Source: SM23-73-3 sp964580215 (lineage in GTDB: Bacteria > Zixibacteria > MSB-5A5 > SM1-73). From it: a stretch of 64,000 nt of DNA. The stretch lies in contig CAZOJT010000010.1 of NCBI GenBank assembly GCA_964580215.1, positions 18,092 through 82,091 of the forward strand. Reading direction: 5' to 3'. The translations under genes were made by a program, and so were the position numbers. Shown one piece after another: positions 25,883-34,098 of the stretch. A model generated the notes under the pieces. It had not been told where the DNA came from. It searched no databases and saw nothing but the letters and a program-made list of their open reading frames with translations. Positions within the stretch are counted from its first letter, which is position 1; every line of letters begins with the position of its first letter.

Positions 25883-25952
25883 TTAAACTTTCATCTCCCC
25901 TATCACCTGGGTCATGATATTCTTCAAAAGCGGTTCCGATCTGGCGGCAGTG
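25883..25952 (-). pseudogene. Duplicated 3' end of the purine nucleoside phosphorylase gene
   Basis: About 70 bases encode TAARSEPLLKNIMTQVIGEM-KV-stop, nearly identical at DNA and protein level to the last 23 codons of the intact gene at 26615. It has no upstream coding part. The DUF433/DUF5615 pair lies exactly between this remnant and the intact gene. Confidence 0.8.
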
Positions 25953-25966
25953 TTTTTTCTGAATAA

Positions 25967-26326
25967 CTACTCTCCGCCTCGAATGCGTATCCTCGTTTCC
26001 TCAATAATCCACAGCCGACCTTCAATGGGCTCTCGCATCAACACAGGAACAACACGCTGGAACACTTCAATAAGGTGTCTTTTGTCCTGACGAACTACGC
26101 GAAACACCATTAAGCCAGGATATTGAGTTGGAGGATAAGCCCGGATGTCGGCAAAATCCAAATCCAGCGTGACCAATATGTATCCTCCCCGTACGCATGT
26201 ATCTATGATTACTGAATCTGTTTTGCCTCGCGGGTGTTGTTCATTCACGGTCATGGCCTGATGACCGGCCGTAATAAGCAGATCAGCAAACTCGATAGGC
26301 AGATTCTCATCAATCTTAAACTTCAC
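25967..26326 (-). CDS. DUF5615 PIN-like protein, probable toxin
   Basis: The 119-residue protein opens with KFKIDENLP, the DUF5615 signature, and has VTLDLDFAD in the middle with acidic residues placed as in PIN-like nucleases. DUF5615 proteins are usually encoded after a DUF433 gene and are thought to form toxin-antitoxin-like modules; activity has been inferred from fold and genome context. The start overlaps the end of the DUF433 gene by four bases (ATGA), so the two are translated together. Confidence 0.85.
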   Translation of the reverse strand: MKFKIDENLPIEFADLLITAGHQAMTVNEQHPRGKTDSVIIDTCVRGGYILVTLDLDFADIRAYPPTQYPGLMVFRVVRQDKRHLIEVFQRVVPVLMREPIEGRLWIIEETRIRIRGGE

Positions 26327-26556
26327 CGCTCAGCTCCTATAGGAACAACTCGCTCCTTAGCTAGCTCGGCCGCATAGGCAATGGCTGCCTGTATATCCTC
26401 AGAGCTAAGAGAAGGATAGCTCTTCAAAATCTCTTCAGAACTAACCCCTGCTGCCAGGTTGTCCAAAATCACTGAAACCATGATGCGCGTTCCCTTAATA
26501 CATGCCTTACCGTGGCACACTTCTGGATCAGCGGAAATACGCTCAAGCAGATTCAT
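26323..26556 (-). CDS. DUF433 protein, probable antitoxin
   Basis: The 77-residue protein has the DUF433 pattern: RISADPEVCHGKACIKGTRI, then ILKSYPSLSSEDIQAAIAYA, a small winged-helix DNA-binding fold. The start is ATG 26556, preceded by AGGAG at a standard distance; a TTG at 26577 is in frame but less likely. It probably binds the DUF5615 partner and represses its own operon (known behaviour of such modules in general, inferred here). Confidence 0.85.
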   Translation of the reverse strand: MNLLERISADPEVCHGKACIKGTRIMVSVILDNLAAGVSSEEILKSYPSLSSEDIQAAIAYAAELAKERVVPIGAER

Positions 26557-26614
26557 CTTGTCTCCTCTTCTAAACAATTGTAAAAGCCTCAGTTTTCTGA
26601 CACATACCCTGCCG

Positions 26615-27460
26615 TTACACTTTCATCTCCTCTATCACCCGGGTCATGATATTCTTCAAAAGCGGCTCCGATTTAGCGGCTGTTGCCAGAATCTTCGCCA
26701 GATTGGTCGGTTTTAAAGCATCCGGCAAGCCCATATCCGTAACCAGGGAAAAGCCCAATACCCTCATGCTTTGATGGCGTGCCACGATTACCTCCGGCAC
26801 GGTGGACATTCCCACCACATCCGCTCCAGTCAGTCGGAGAAAGCGGTATTCTGCCGCAGTCTCCAGATTGGGACCGGCAACCGACACGTAAACTCCCTTT
26901 TGTAATTTTAGTCCTATATTTAGAGCCACGTTCTCTGCCAGAGCAATCAACTCCGGATCATAACAGCAACACATATCCGGAAATCGGGGACCCAAACTTT
27001 CGTCGTTGGGACCAAACAGAGGGTTTGAGCCCAGAAGGTTAATATGATCCGAGATGACCATTATGTCCCCGGCTTTGAATAAAGGATTCAGTCCTCCGCA
27101 GGCATTGGAGACCACCAGTGTATTTGCGCCTAAAGCCTTCATCACCCTTACCGGAAAGGTCACCTGCTTCAGATCGTATCCCTCATAGTAATGAAATCTC
27201 CCCTGCATGGCAACCACATTTTTTCCGCAAAACTCACCGAAGATCAGCCGTCCGGCGTGGCTTTCTACGGTGGAGATGGGAAAGTGGGGAATCTCCTCAT
27301 AGGAGATTTTTGCCTCCACTTTGATCCCGTCAGCTAAAGACCCCAACCCCGTTCCCAGTATGATACCTATCTGAGGGACAAATTTTGTTTTGCCCTGGAT
27401 GAATTGGGTGGCTTCATTTATGATCTCCTTAAGACCTGATGTATTTTTTTTCTCTCCCAT
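26615..27460 (-). CDS. punA: Purine nucleoside phosphorylase
   Basis: This 281-residue trimeric-type phosphorylase of the PNP/MTAP family has the phosphate-binding GIILGTGLGSL near residue 33, HAGRL, and FHYYEGY. VVSNACGGLNP, MSTVPEVIVARH and a late VTDMG complete the set. It splits inosine or guanosine with phosphate for purine salvage. The next gene in the same direction is the DUF433/DUF5615 pair, which is not a usual partner. A copy of its last 70 bases lies beyond that pair. Confidence 0.92.
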   Translation of the reverse strand: MGEKKNTSGLKEIINEATQFIQGKTKFVPQIGIILGTGLGSLADGIKVEAKISYEEIPHFPISTVESHAGRLIFGEFCGKNVVAMQGRFHYYEGYDLKQVTFPVRVMKALGANTLVVSNACGGLNPLFKAGDIMVISDHINLLGSNPLFGPNDESLGPRFPDMCCCYDPELIALAENVALNIGLKLQKGVYVSVAGPNLETAAEYRFLRLTGADVVGMSTVPEVIVARHQSMRVLGFSLVTDMGLPDALKPTNLAKILATAAKSEPLLKNIMTRVIEEMKV

Positions 27461-27491
27461 TTTAAGTTCCTCGCAAAGGTTTTTCGAGTTT

Positions 27492-28022
27492 CTAAATTTT
27501 CATCTCCTTATCTGAACTCGATTTGGATTGACTTCGGCTCCCAGCTAACTGAAGCTCTTCTTTATACGATTGATCTTCCTTCTCCATTGATTCCAAAACC
27601 TTCAGGTGAGTCTCAAGCATTGATCTTAATCGGACTACGTATTCCTTCTTCAGGTTATTCAGATCGACTATTTGACTTTTTAATCCTGAGAGAACACTGT
27701 AGCTCTCTTCCAACTTCCTCTCGGCTTTTATCTTTGTCTCTCTCATCAAAAGCTGAGCCTCCTTTTCTGCATTCTGTCTGATCTCCTCCGCCGACTTCTG
27801 GGCGGTTACCAGCGCCTGTTTGAGGTTTCCCTCCAGGTCTTTATATCCTATCAGAGTCGACTCCACCGAAGAGAGCTTTTCTTTCAACTGGCTATTCTCC
27901 TTGACCTGATCCTGTAGGGTGGATGATACCATCTCCAGAAAAGCATCCACCTCAGAGGGATCATAACCTCTGAAGGATTTGCCAAACTTTTGATTTTTGA
28001 TATCTACCGGTGTGATTTTCAA
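27492..28022 (-). CDS. DivIVA-family coiled-coil protein
   Basis: About 176 residues from a TTG at 28020-28022. This start is chosen because GGAGG lies seven bases upstream and because it gives the classic DivIVA opening KITPVDIKNQKFGKSFRGYD followed by PSEVDAFLE. The rest is a long coiled coil (about 35-160). DivIVA proteins bind curved membrane and position division or envelope-growth factors. Neighbours YggT and YggS make this the common division-linked yggS-yggT-divIVA cluster. A TTG at 28070 would add an untypical 16 residues. Confidence 0.88.
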   Translation of the reverse strand: MKITPVDIKNQKFGKSFRGYDPSEVDAFLEMVSSTLQDQVKENSQLKEKLSSVESTLIGYKDLEGNLKQALVTAQKSAEEIRQNAEKEAQLLMRETKIKAERKLEESYSVLSGLKSQIVDLNNLKKEYVVRLRSMLETHLKVLESMEKEDQSYKEELQLAGSRSQSKSSSDKEMKI

Positions 28023-28102
28023 CTTTTGCCTCCAGATTGAATTTGCATTTTTTGACTCTATTATTGGCAATAATCTTTGAACATTACTTTCTCAATTGAC
28101 AA

Positions 28103-28399
28103 TTATTTCAAACCTGCACTGATATCATACAGACTTGACACCAGAAAATATTTTATAAACAAAAGTCCAAAGATGGCAATTATCGGCGATAGATCCAGAC
28201 CCACCCCGCCGCCCAAAGGGAGCAGTCGTCTGATGCGCTCAAGGACTGGATCAGTGATCTTGGTCAAAAACACAATTCCCGGACTATAAGGATTCGGGTT
28301 AAACCATGATAGAATTGCCCGGATGATAATGACGATCACATAAAGACTAATAGCCAGATCCAGAAGTTTGGCAATGGCAAAGACTAAATTTGCTAACAC
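28103..28399 (-). CDS. yggT: YggT family integral membrane protein
   Basis: A 98-residue protein with two hydrophobic helices (about 5-25 and 70-92) around the YggT signature RAILSWFNPNP and DPVLERIRRLLP, with GGGVGLDLSPIIAI. It starts at GTG 28399 behind GGAGA. YggT proteins are linked with division and osmotic tolerance, often beside yggS and divIVA as here. Confidence 0.9.
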   Translation of the reverse strand: MLANLVFAIAKLLDLAISLYVIVIIIRAILSWFNPNPYSPGIVFLTKITDPVLERIRRLLPLGGGVGLDLSPIIAIFGLLFIKYFLVSSLYDISAGLK

Positions 28400-28419
28400 A
28401 GATAATCTCCTGTTTTCGA

Positions 28420-29106
28420 CTATCTTCTGGGACCAAATATACCGGTGCCGATCCGAACCATATTGGAGCCTTCCTCTATGGCAACCTCGAAGTCGCTGGT
28501 CATTCCCATGGAAAGATACCGCATTTCAATATTGGGTATGTTGGCAGACTTTATCTCTTCAAAAAGGGTCTTCAATTTCTTAAAGCAGGGCCGGGTATCC
28601 TCTGGATCGTCGGAAAAAAGTCCTATGGTCATCAAGCCTTTGATCTTAATACCTTCTAATTTTGAGATAGTTTCAATTAAAGATGGGGTTTGTTCAGGCT
28701 CCACCCCGAACTTGGTCTTTTCCCCTGACGTATTCACCTCCACCAGCACATTCATCACCTTTCCTTTTTCTAAAGCTTTTCGGGAGATCGCTTCCGCCAC
28801 ATGCACACTGTCCACTGATTCAATGAGATCAAAAAGTTCCGTTGCTTTTTTGGCTTTATTGGTCTGAAGATGACCCACCAGGTGTTTTTCCACCCTTTCG
28901 GTTATCTGGTTGAACTTTGCTTCTGCCTCTTGAATCCGATTTTCCCCGATTAAGTCTATTCCACCCCGAATCGCCTCGTTTATCCTATCAATCTCCACAG
29001 TCTTAGTAACCACCAGCTTAATTTCTTTGGCTCTCCTACTGCTTTCTTCCGCCGACTTCTCTATGCGAGATCGAATATCTTTAATGTTTTCTTCTATTCC
29101 GGACAT
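28420..29106 (-). CDS. yggS: PLP-binding protein YggS/PLPBP
   Basis: About 228 residues, a single-domain PLP barrel related to alanine racemase. The PLP lysine is in VVTKTVE, followed by GENRIQEA, HLVGHLQTNKA, LVEVNTSGEKTKFG and the C-terminal LSMGMTSDFEVAIEEGSNMVRIGTGIFG (in segments). It buffers pyridoxal phosphate rather than catalysing a reaction. ATG 29106 gives the usual family length; a TTG at 29130 is in frame. Confidence 0.93.
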   Translation of the reverse strand: MSGIEENIKDIRSRIEKSAEESSRRAKEIKLVVTKTVEIDRINEAIRGGIDLIGENRIQEAEAKFNQITERVEKHLVGHLQTNKAKKATELFDLIESVDSVHVAEAISRKALEKGKVMNVLVEVNTSGEKTKFGVEPEQTPSLIETISKLEGIKIKGLMTIGLFSDDPEDTRPCFKKLKTLFEEIKSANIPNIEMRYLSMGMTSDFEVAIEEGSNMVRIGTGIFGPRR

Positions 29107-29602
29107 TTTATCTTTAAAATATAATATCAACTACCCTGAAAAAACAACAAAATTCTTACGTTATTTTGTAGAGACCAAATACAAATCATACACTTTTTGA
29201 CGGACGAGTTACAAGTTACACCCGCATAGGCAAAACGTTTTCAAGTCGGCAAGCACACGACGTCAATTTATTTTATGCCTGCAAACAGAACCAGACAATA
29301 CGAAGGCGGTGAACCACGAACGCCTTCGTGGGTCGGGTAGAGGTATTTCTTAAAGGGATCGAGTTTGGAACGGGGTGGAGTAGCCGCCATCCATCTTCTT
29401 ATAGAGAAGAGATGATATAAGAGCATATGGAATATTTATTCAGGGTAGGGAAGCTACCCTGAAGTCTACTTTTTCAAATCTGAAAAACTTTTGTTGACAA
29501 AGGATCATCTTTGAATAAATTGTAAAAATCGGATGGGGAGTTATATAGGGATTTTAATGGAATAATTCTTTTCAAAGAAAAAACTTAAAGGAGGTTAACA
29601 TT
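29107..29602 (+). promoter_or_regulatory. Intergenic region with promoter for the M16 peptidase gene
   Basis: TTGACA at 29494-29499 and TAAATT at 29516-29521 (16-base spacer) form a plausible promoter. AAAGGAGGT at 29588-29596 is a near-perfect ribosome site for the ATG at 29603. The remaining 400 bases hold small hairpins but no gene I can support. Confidence 0.45.
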
Positions 29603-31132
29603 ATGGGTAAAAAGATGAACGGGATTTGGGCAATTATATTGGTTTTGGCACTTCCAGCTTTCTGTTTTGCCCAGGGGTTTGAGGATTTAGAAAAAAGCGT
29701 GACCGAATACACTCTTTCCAACGGGCTAAAGTTGATCATCATGGAAAGACATGAAGCTCCGGTGGTCTCCTTCTGCACTTATGCCAATGTCGGGGCGGTA
29801 AACGAATCCAAAGGGATAACCGGGATTTCGCATCTGTTTGAGCACATGGCTTTTAAAGGAACCAAGACCATCGGCACCAAAAATTATCAAGCCGAAATCG
29901 AGGCTATGCAAAAGGAGGATAGCCTCTTCTGTGAGATTTTAAAGGAGAGAAGGAAGGGCAACAGAGCTGACCCAGAAAGATTGAAAAGCTTAGGGGAGGA
30001 ATTTGCCCAGGCACAAGAGGAAGCTGGGAAATATGTGGTGAGCAACGAATTTGGCACGGTGGTAGACCTGGAGGGAGGGGTGGGTTTGAATGCGGGAACC
30101 GGATATGATGCTACCATGTATTTCTACAATTTACCTTCCAATAAGCTGGAACTGTGGATGTCTTTGGAGTCTGATCGATACCTAAATCCGGTTTTGCGGG
30201 AATTCTTTAAGGAGAAAGACGTGGTGATGGAGGAGAGGAGATTAAGGACAGAAAGCAACCCGTATGGAAAACTTTTTGAGGAGTTTTTGTCCACTGCTTA
30301 TAAAGCACACCCGTATGGCGAACCAGTAATAGGACATATGTCAGATATTCAGGCTTACACCCGTGAGGATGCGGAAAAACAATTTAGAGAATATTATGTG
30401 CCTAATAATCTTATTATTGGAATTGTCGGAGATGTCAAGCCCAAAGAGGTTATTAAATTGGCGGAGACATATTTTGGTCGAATTCCCAGAGGTCCCGAGC
30501 CTAAACCAGTGGTGACGGTGGAGCCGGAACAGTTGGGCGAGCGTAGAACCCAGGTGGAGGATAAAGCTCAACCGTTTCTGGTGATCGGGTATCACAAGCC
30601 CAGCGCCACTCATCCGGATGATGCGGTCTTCGATGCTATCTCCGATTACTTGGGTGGAATGAGTATGAGTGGAATGGGTTTTGGTGGAATGAACAGGAGT
30701 TCCCGGCTTTATAAAAGTTTAGTTAAGGAGAAAAAGATTGCAGTCGCCGCGTTTGCCATTCCAGGACTCCCCGGAGCTAAGTATCCTAATCTTTTCACAT
30801 TCTTAGCCGTTCCTTCTAAAGATCATACCAACCAGGAGTGTGAGGAAGCAATTTATGAAGAGATCGAAAAGTTGAAAACTGAACTTGTAACACCTGAGGA
30901 TTTGGAAGCTATCAAAAAAAGAGCCAGGGCAAATTTCATAAAACAGCTTGAGTCCAATCAAGGCTTGGCAATGCAACTCACCACTTATCAAGCGGTATTG
31001 GGCGATTGGAGGAAGCTATTCGGACAACTGGACAAGATCAATCAGGTAATAGCAGAGGACATAAAAAGGGTGGCAAATGAATACTTGCAAAAAACCAATC
31101 GCACCGTGGCTGAATTGGTGACCATCGAATGA
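29603..31132 (+). CDS. M16 family zinc peptidase, active-site intact, secreted
   Basis: A 509-residue protein with signal peptide (to about FCFAQG, residue 25). The inverted zinc motif HLFEH is at 77-81 and the third-ligand region is VVMEERRLRTES. M16 peptidases enclose and cut short unfolded peptides. The following gene encodes a second M16-fold protein with the zinc motif lost, and such active/inactive pairs form heterodimers in bacteria. A segment of about 65 charged residues inserted after the zinc motif (MQKEDSLFCEILKERRKGN...) is longer than in simple M16B members. Export suggests a periplasmic role. Confidence 0.92.
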   Translation: MGKKMNGIWAIILVLALPAFCFAQGFEDLEKSVTEYTLSNGLKLIIMERHEAPVVSFCTYANVGAVNESKGITGISHLFEHMAFKGTKTIGTKNYQAEIEAMQKEDSLFCEILKERRKGNRADPERLKSLGEEFAQAQEEAGKYVVSNEFGTVVDLEGGVGLNAGTGYDATMYFYNLPSNKLELWMSLESDRYLNPVLREFFKEKDVVMEERRLRTESNPYGKLFEEFLSTAYKAHPYGEPVIGHMSDIQAYTREDAEKQFREYYVPNNLIIGIVGDVKPKEVIKLAETYFGRIPRGPEPKPVVTVEPEQLGERRTQVEDKAQPFLVIGYHKPSATHPDDAVFDAISDYLGGMSMSGMGFGGMNRSSRLYKSLVKEKKIAVAAFAIPGLPGAKYPNLFTFLAVPSKDHTNQECEEAIYEEIEKLKTELVTPEDLEAIKKRARANFIKQLESNQGLAMQLTTYQAVLGDWRKLFGQLDKINQVIAEDIKRVANEYLQKTNRTVAELVTIE

Positions 31133-31159
31133 TAAAGAAGAATTACTGATACAAACGTA

Positions 31160-31228
31160 ATTATTTCTAATACGATGCCCCCTCACCCTTACCCTCTCCC
31201 CCAGGGGAGAGGGAAGGGTGAGGGGTAA
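31160..31228. repeat. GC hairpin between the two M16 genes
   Basis: CCCCTCACCCTTACCCTCTC and its near-perfect complement GAGAGGGAAGGGTGAGGGG form an approximately 20-bp stem. It belongs to the same family as hairpins at 5722, 35672 and 48991. It could reduce expression of the downstream gene. Confidence 0.55.
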
Positions 31229-31245
31229 ATCAAGAGGAGAAAGCC

Positions 31246-33375
31246 ATGAAAACTTTTACGAAAAGGATTTGGTTCTCAGTTCTTGTAATGATTTTATCTT
31301 TGGTTATTTGCTCTAATAGCCTAGGACAGAAAAGTTACAAAGAATTAAAATATCCACCACTCTCCGAACTCAAGATGCCGGAGGTCAAAAGGGAAGTCCT
31401 TCCCAATGGAATGATACTTTTTCTGGTGGAGGATCACCAGCTTCCTTTGATCGAGCTTTCTGCCTGGATCAGAGTCGGCTCAGTCTATGAGCCGGCGGAT
31501 AAAGTAGGGCTGGCTGCCATCACCGGAGCGGTTATGAGGACCGGGGGAACTGCCAAGATGAATGGGGATCAGATCGACAAGGAGCTTGATGGATTGGGTG
31601 CCACGGTGGAGACATTTGTCGGTCTAACTTGTGGCAATGCCTCTATGTCCGTGTTAAAAGAGGATATAGACAAAGGACTTTCCATCTTAGCAGACATTCT
31701 GATGAGCCCTCAATTTGCTGAAGATAAAATTGAGTTAGAGAAGATGAACCATAGAAGTGGGATTGCTCGTAGAAACGATCTTCCCATGATGATCGCCGAT
31801 CGTGAGTTTAAAAAGCTTATCTATGGAGATGCTTCGGTCTACGCCCGCACCACCGAATATGAGACCATCGATAATGTCACCCGGGATGATCTAATTGCCT
31901 TTCACAAAAAATATTTCCATCCCAATTCGGTGATTATGGGTGTGTGGGGAAACTTTGAGATCAAAGAAATGATCAAAAAAATTGAGAGCGCCTTTGCCAA
32001 CTGGAAACCGATTGAACTCGATCTACCGGAATTACCCAAGGTGGATTACCATTTTCGCTCGTCTGTTCATTTAGTCAAAAAAGAAGATATTAATCAGACC
32101 AATATATATATGGGGCACATCGGTGGAAAGATGGATGATCCGGACTATTTTGCTTTGAGCGTGATGAATGACATCCTGGGAGGAGCTTTCTCCGGACGGC
32201 TTTTCAAAAAGGTGCGATCCGAGCAAGGGTTGGCTTATCATGTCGGAGGAAGTTCCCGATCGAATTTTGGCTATCCGGGACTATTCTTGCTTACCTGTGA
32301 GACCAAATCCCAATCCACCATCAAAGCCATCCAATCCATAATGGAGGAGGTGAAAAGGATCACTCAAGAGGAGGTCACAGACGAGGAACTGGAAAGGGCA
32401 AAGAAAAGCTTCTTAAACTCCTTTGTCTTCAAATTCGATACTAAAGGGGAAATCGTCAAACGACTCTTGACATACGAATATTATGGATTCCCTTTGGACT
32501 TTTTGCAGAGAACCAAAGAAAACATCGAGAAAGTGACCAAGCAGGACGTTTTGCGGGTAGCACAGATCCATCTTCATCCGGAGGATCTGGTCATCTTGGC
32601 GGTGGGCAAGACTTTAGATTTTGACCAGCCTTTATCTGTCTTGGGAGAAGTGGATACCATAGATATTTACCGGACGGAGAAGAAAGCTAAAGAAGAGGTT
32701 CCTGAAGCAACTCCTGCCTCCTTAGCTAAAGGAAAAGAAATATTGGATCAGGTTATAAAAGCTTCGGGAGGAAAGGATGCTTTCAAGTCCATAAGCAATG
32801 CGGTGATAAAAACTGAGACTTCTGCTTCCACACCACAGGGAGAATTCCAAATCTCAATGATCACCTTTCATATTTTCCCGGACAAGATCAGGCAGGAGAT
32901 GTCTATGCCTTTCGGAACCATAGTCACCGTATTCGATGGAGAGAAAGGATGGATGGCAAGTCCTCAGGGCACACAGGATTTGCCTGAATCACAATTAAAA
33001 GAGATAAAGTCTGAGCTTTTCCGCAGTCATTTCCATCTCTTTTTGGCAGAGGATCTGAAAGTTCAATTTATAGGAGAGGAGAGTTTAGATGACAAAAAAG
33101 TCGATGTTATTCTGCTCTCTGATCCGGCTGGAAACCAGCTAAAGATGTATGTGGATCAGGTAACTGGTCTCCCTTTGAAAGAATCTTATCATGGAACCAG
33201 CATGATGGGTCCGGCTACTGTGGAGCAGATATTTTCCGATTATCGAGAAGTATCAGGGGTGAAAATTCCTTTTTCCATCAAGAGCTTTGCCAGCGGACAA
33301 AAGATGGCGGAGACTAAAATCTTAGAGATCAACTTCAACACTCAAATCGACCCAGAGCTTTTTATTAAGCAATAG
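31246..33375 (+). CDS. Inactive M16 peptidase homologue fused to a LolA-like domain
   Basis: The 709-residue protein has a signal peptide, then an M16 fold in which the position of the zinc motif reads AITGAVM, so it cannot bind zinc in the usual way. The second M16 half contains FSGRLFKKVRSEQGLAYHVG. After a Lys/Glu/Ala linker at about 485, the C-terminal 210 residues look like a LolA/LppX half-barrel (VIKASGGKDAFKSISNAVIK, YVDQVTGLPLKES, FSDYREVSGVKIPFSI). It is probably the non-catalytic partner of the preceding peptidase, with a lipid- or peptide-binding tail (inference). Confidence 0.85.
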   Translation: MKTFTKRIWFSVLVMILSLVICSNSLGQKSYKELKYPPLSELKMPEVKREVLPNGMILFLVEDHQLPLIELSAWIRVGSVYEPADKVGLAAITGAVMRTGGTAKMNGDQIDKELDGLGATVETFVGLTCGNASMSVLKEDIDKGLSILADILMSPQFAEDKIELEKMNHRSGIARRNDLPMMIADREFKKLIYGDASVYARTTEYETIDNVTRDDLIAFHKKYFHPNSVIMGVWGNFEIKEMIKKIESAFANWKPIELDLPELPKVDYHFRSSVHLVKKEDINQTNIYMGHIGGKMDDPDYFALSVMNDILGGAFSGRLFKKVRSEQGLAYHVGGSSRSNFGYPGLFLLTCETKSQSTIKAIQSIMEEVKRITQEEVTDEELERAKKSFLNSFVFKFDTKGEIVKRLLTYEYYGFPLDFLQRTKENIEKVTKQDVLRVAQIHLHPEDLVILAVGKTLDFDQPLSVLGEVDTIDIYRTEKKAKEEVPEATPASLAKGKEILDQVIKASGGKDAFKSISNAVIKTETSASTPQGEFQISMITFHIFPDKIRQEMSMPFGTIVTVFDGEKGWMASPQGTQDLPESQLKEIKSELFRSHFHLFLAEDLKVQFIGEESLDDKKVDVILLSDPAGNQLKMYVDQVTGLPLKESYHGTSMMGPATVEQIFSDYREVSGVKIPFSIKSFASGQKMAETKILEINFNTQIDPELFIKQ

Positions 33376-34098
33376 ATCAAAATTCAGCCAGGCACTTATC
33401 CGCAAAAAGTTGGGGCAGGGGTTCAACCTCTGCCCCAACAAGGAGCTTGACGTTGGTTCGGGGTGCCCCCACCCCGAACCAGATATGTTGCGGGGTAGGG
33501 GTACCCCGCAACAACAGCCAAATAAGAATTTGTCAAGCATCCCGCCTTCGGCGGGGATGCATGACCTACAGCCTCGCCGGCAAAACCTGCAACTATCGCA
33601 AAATATTCCTTGACAACTGAGGAAAAAGTAACTATTCTTTATTAACGGATAGAAATTTTCGTCTCAATTTTACAAGAACATCTGTGAGTGGCTGAATGTC
33701 TTTCGCTCTTTGCAGAGGGGTCGAACCTTTTCTTTCAGGGAGGTAATATACATGCGAGACCCACCAATTAAATCCGGGGTTGTGCCTGGGGTTGTAGTTG
33801 CCCAATTCATTGGGCGATGGATTGTGAAGTTGTAGCCGCAACCTTTGCACCAAAGGTGGATCTGTCTATGACAGACAGGTTGCGAAACTGAGATTCACAG
33901 CTGATTCAGCGAACTTGTAGTGAGCGGAGCGAATCTATTAAACAGATAGTTTTAGCTGACACATTGACTACTGGCTTCCATCTGCTTAATCATCGTAATC
34001 AGCTGTGAGACATCATAGCTCGATGAATCAAGCAACTACAAACTCACCCTTTCACCTTACACCTTCAACCTTTAACCTTCTTTGAAAAGGAGCCAAAA
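33376..34098. repeat. Intergenic region of mixed repeats
   Basis: Two stacked hairpins at 33452-33512 (ttcggggtgcccccaccccgaa; ttgcggggtaggggtaccccgcaa) are followed by a 52-bp segment (33519-33570) related to 1783-1826 but with a CCCGCCTTCGGCGGG hairpin in the middle. GTAGTTGC half-elements lie at 33792-33815 and 34018-34041. No gene is visible. Confidence 0.6.

Noticed and set aside
33410..33613. 67-codon plus-strand frame
   Set aside because: Made of two stacked GC hairpins and a repeat segment; no coding signal.
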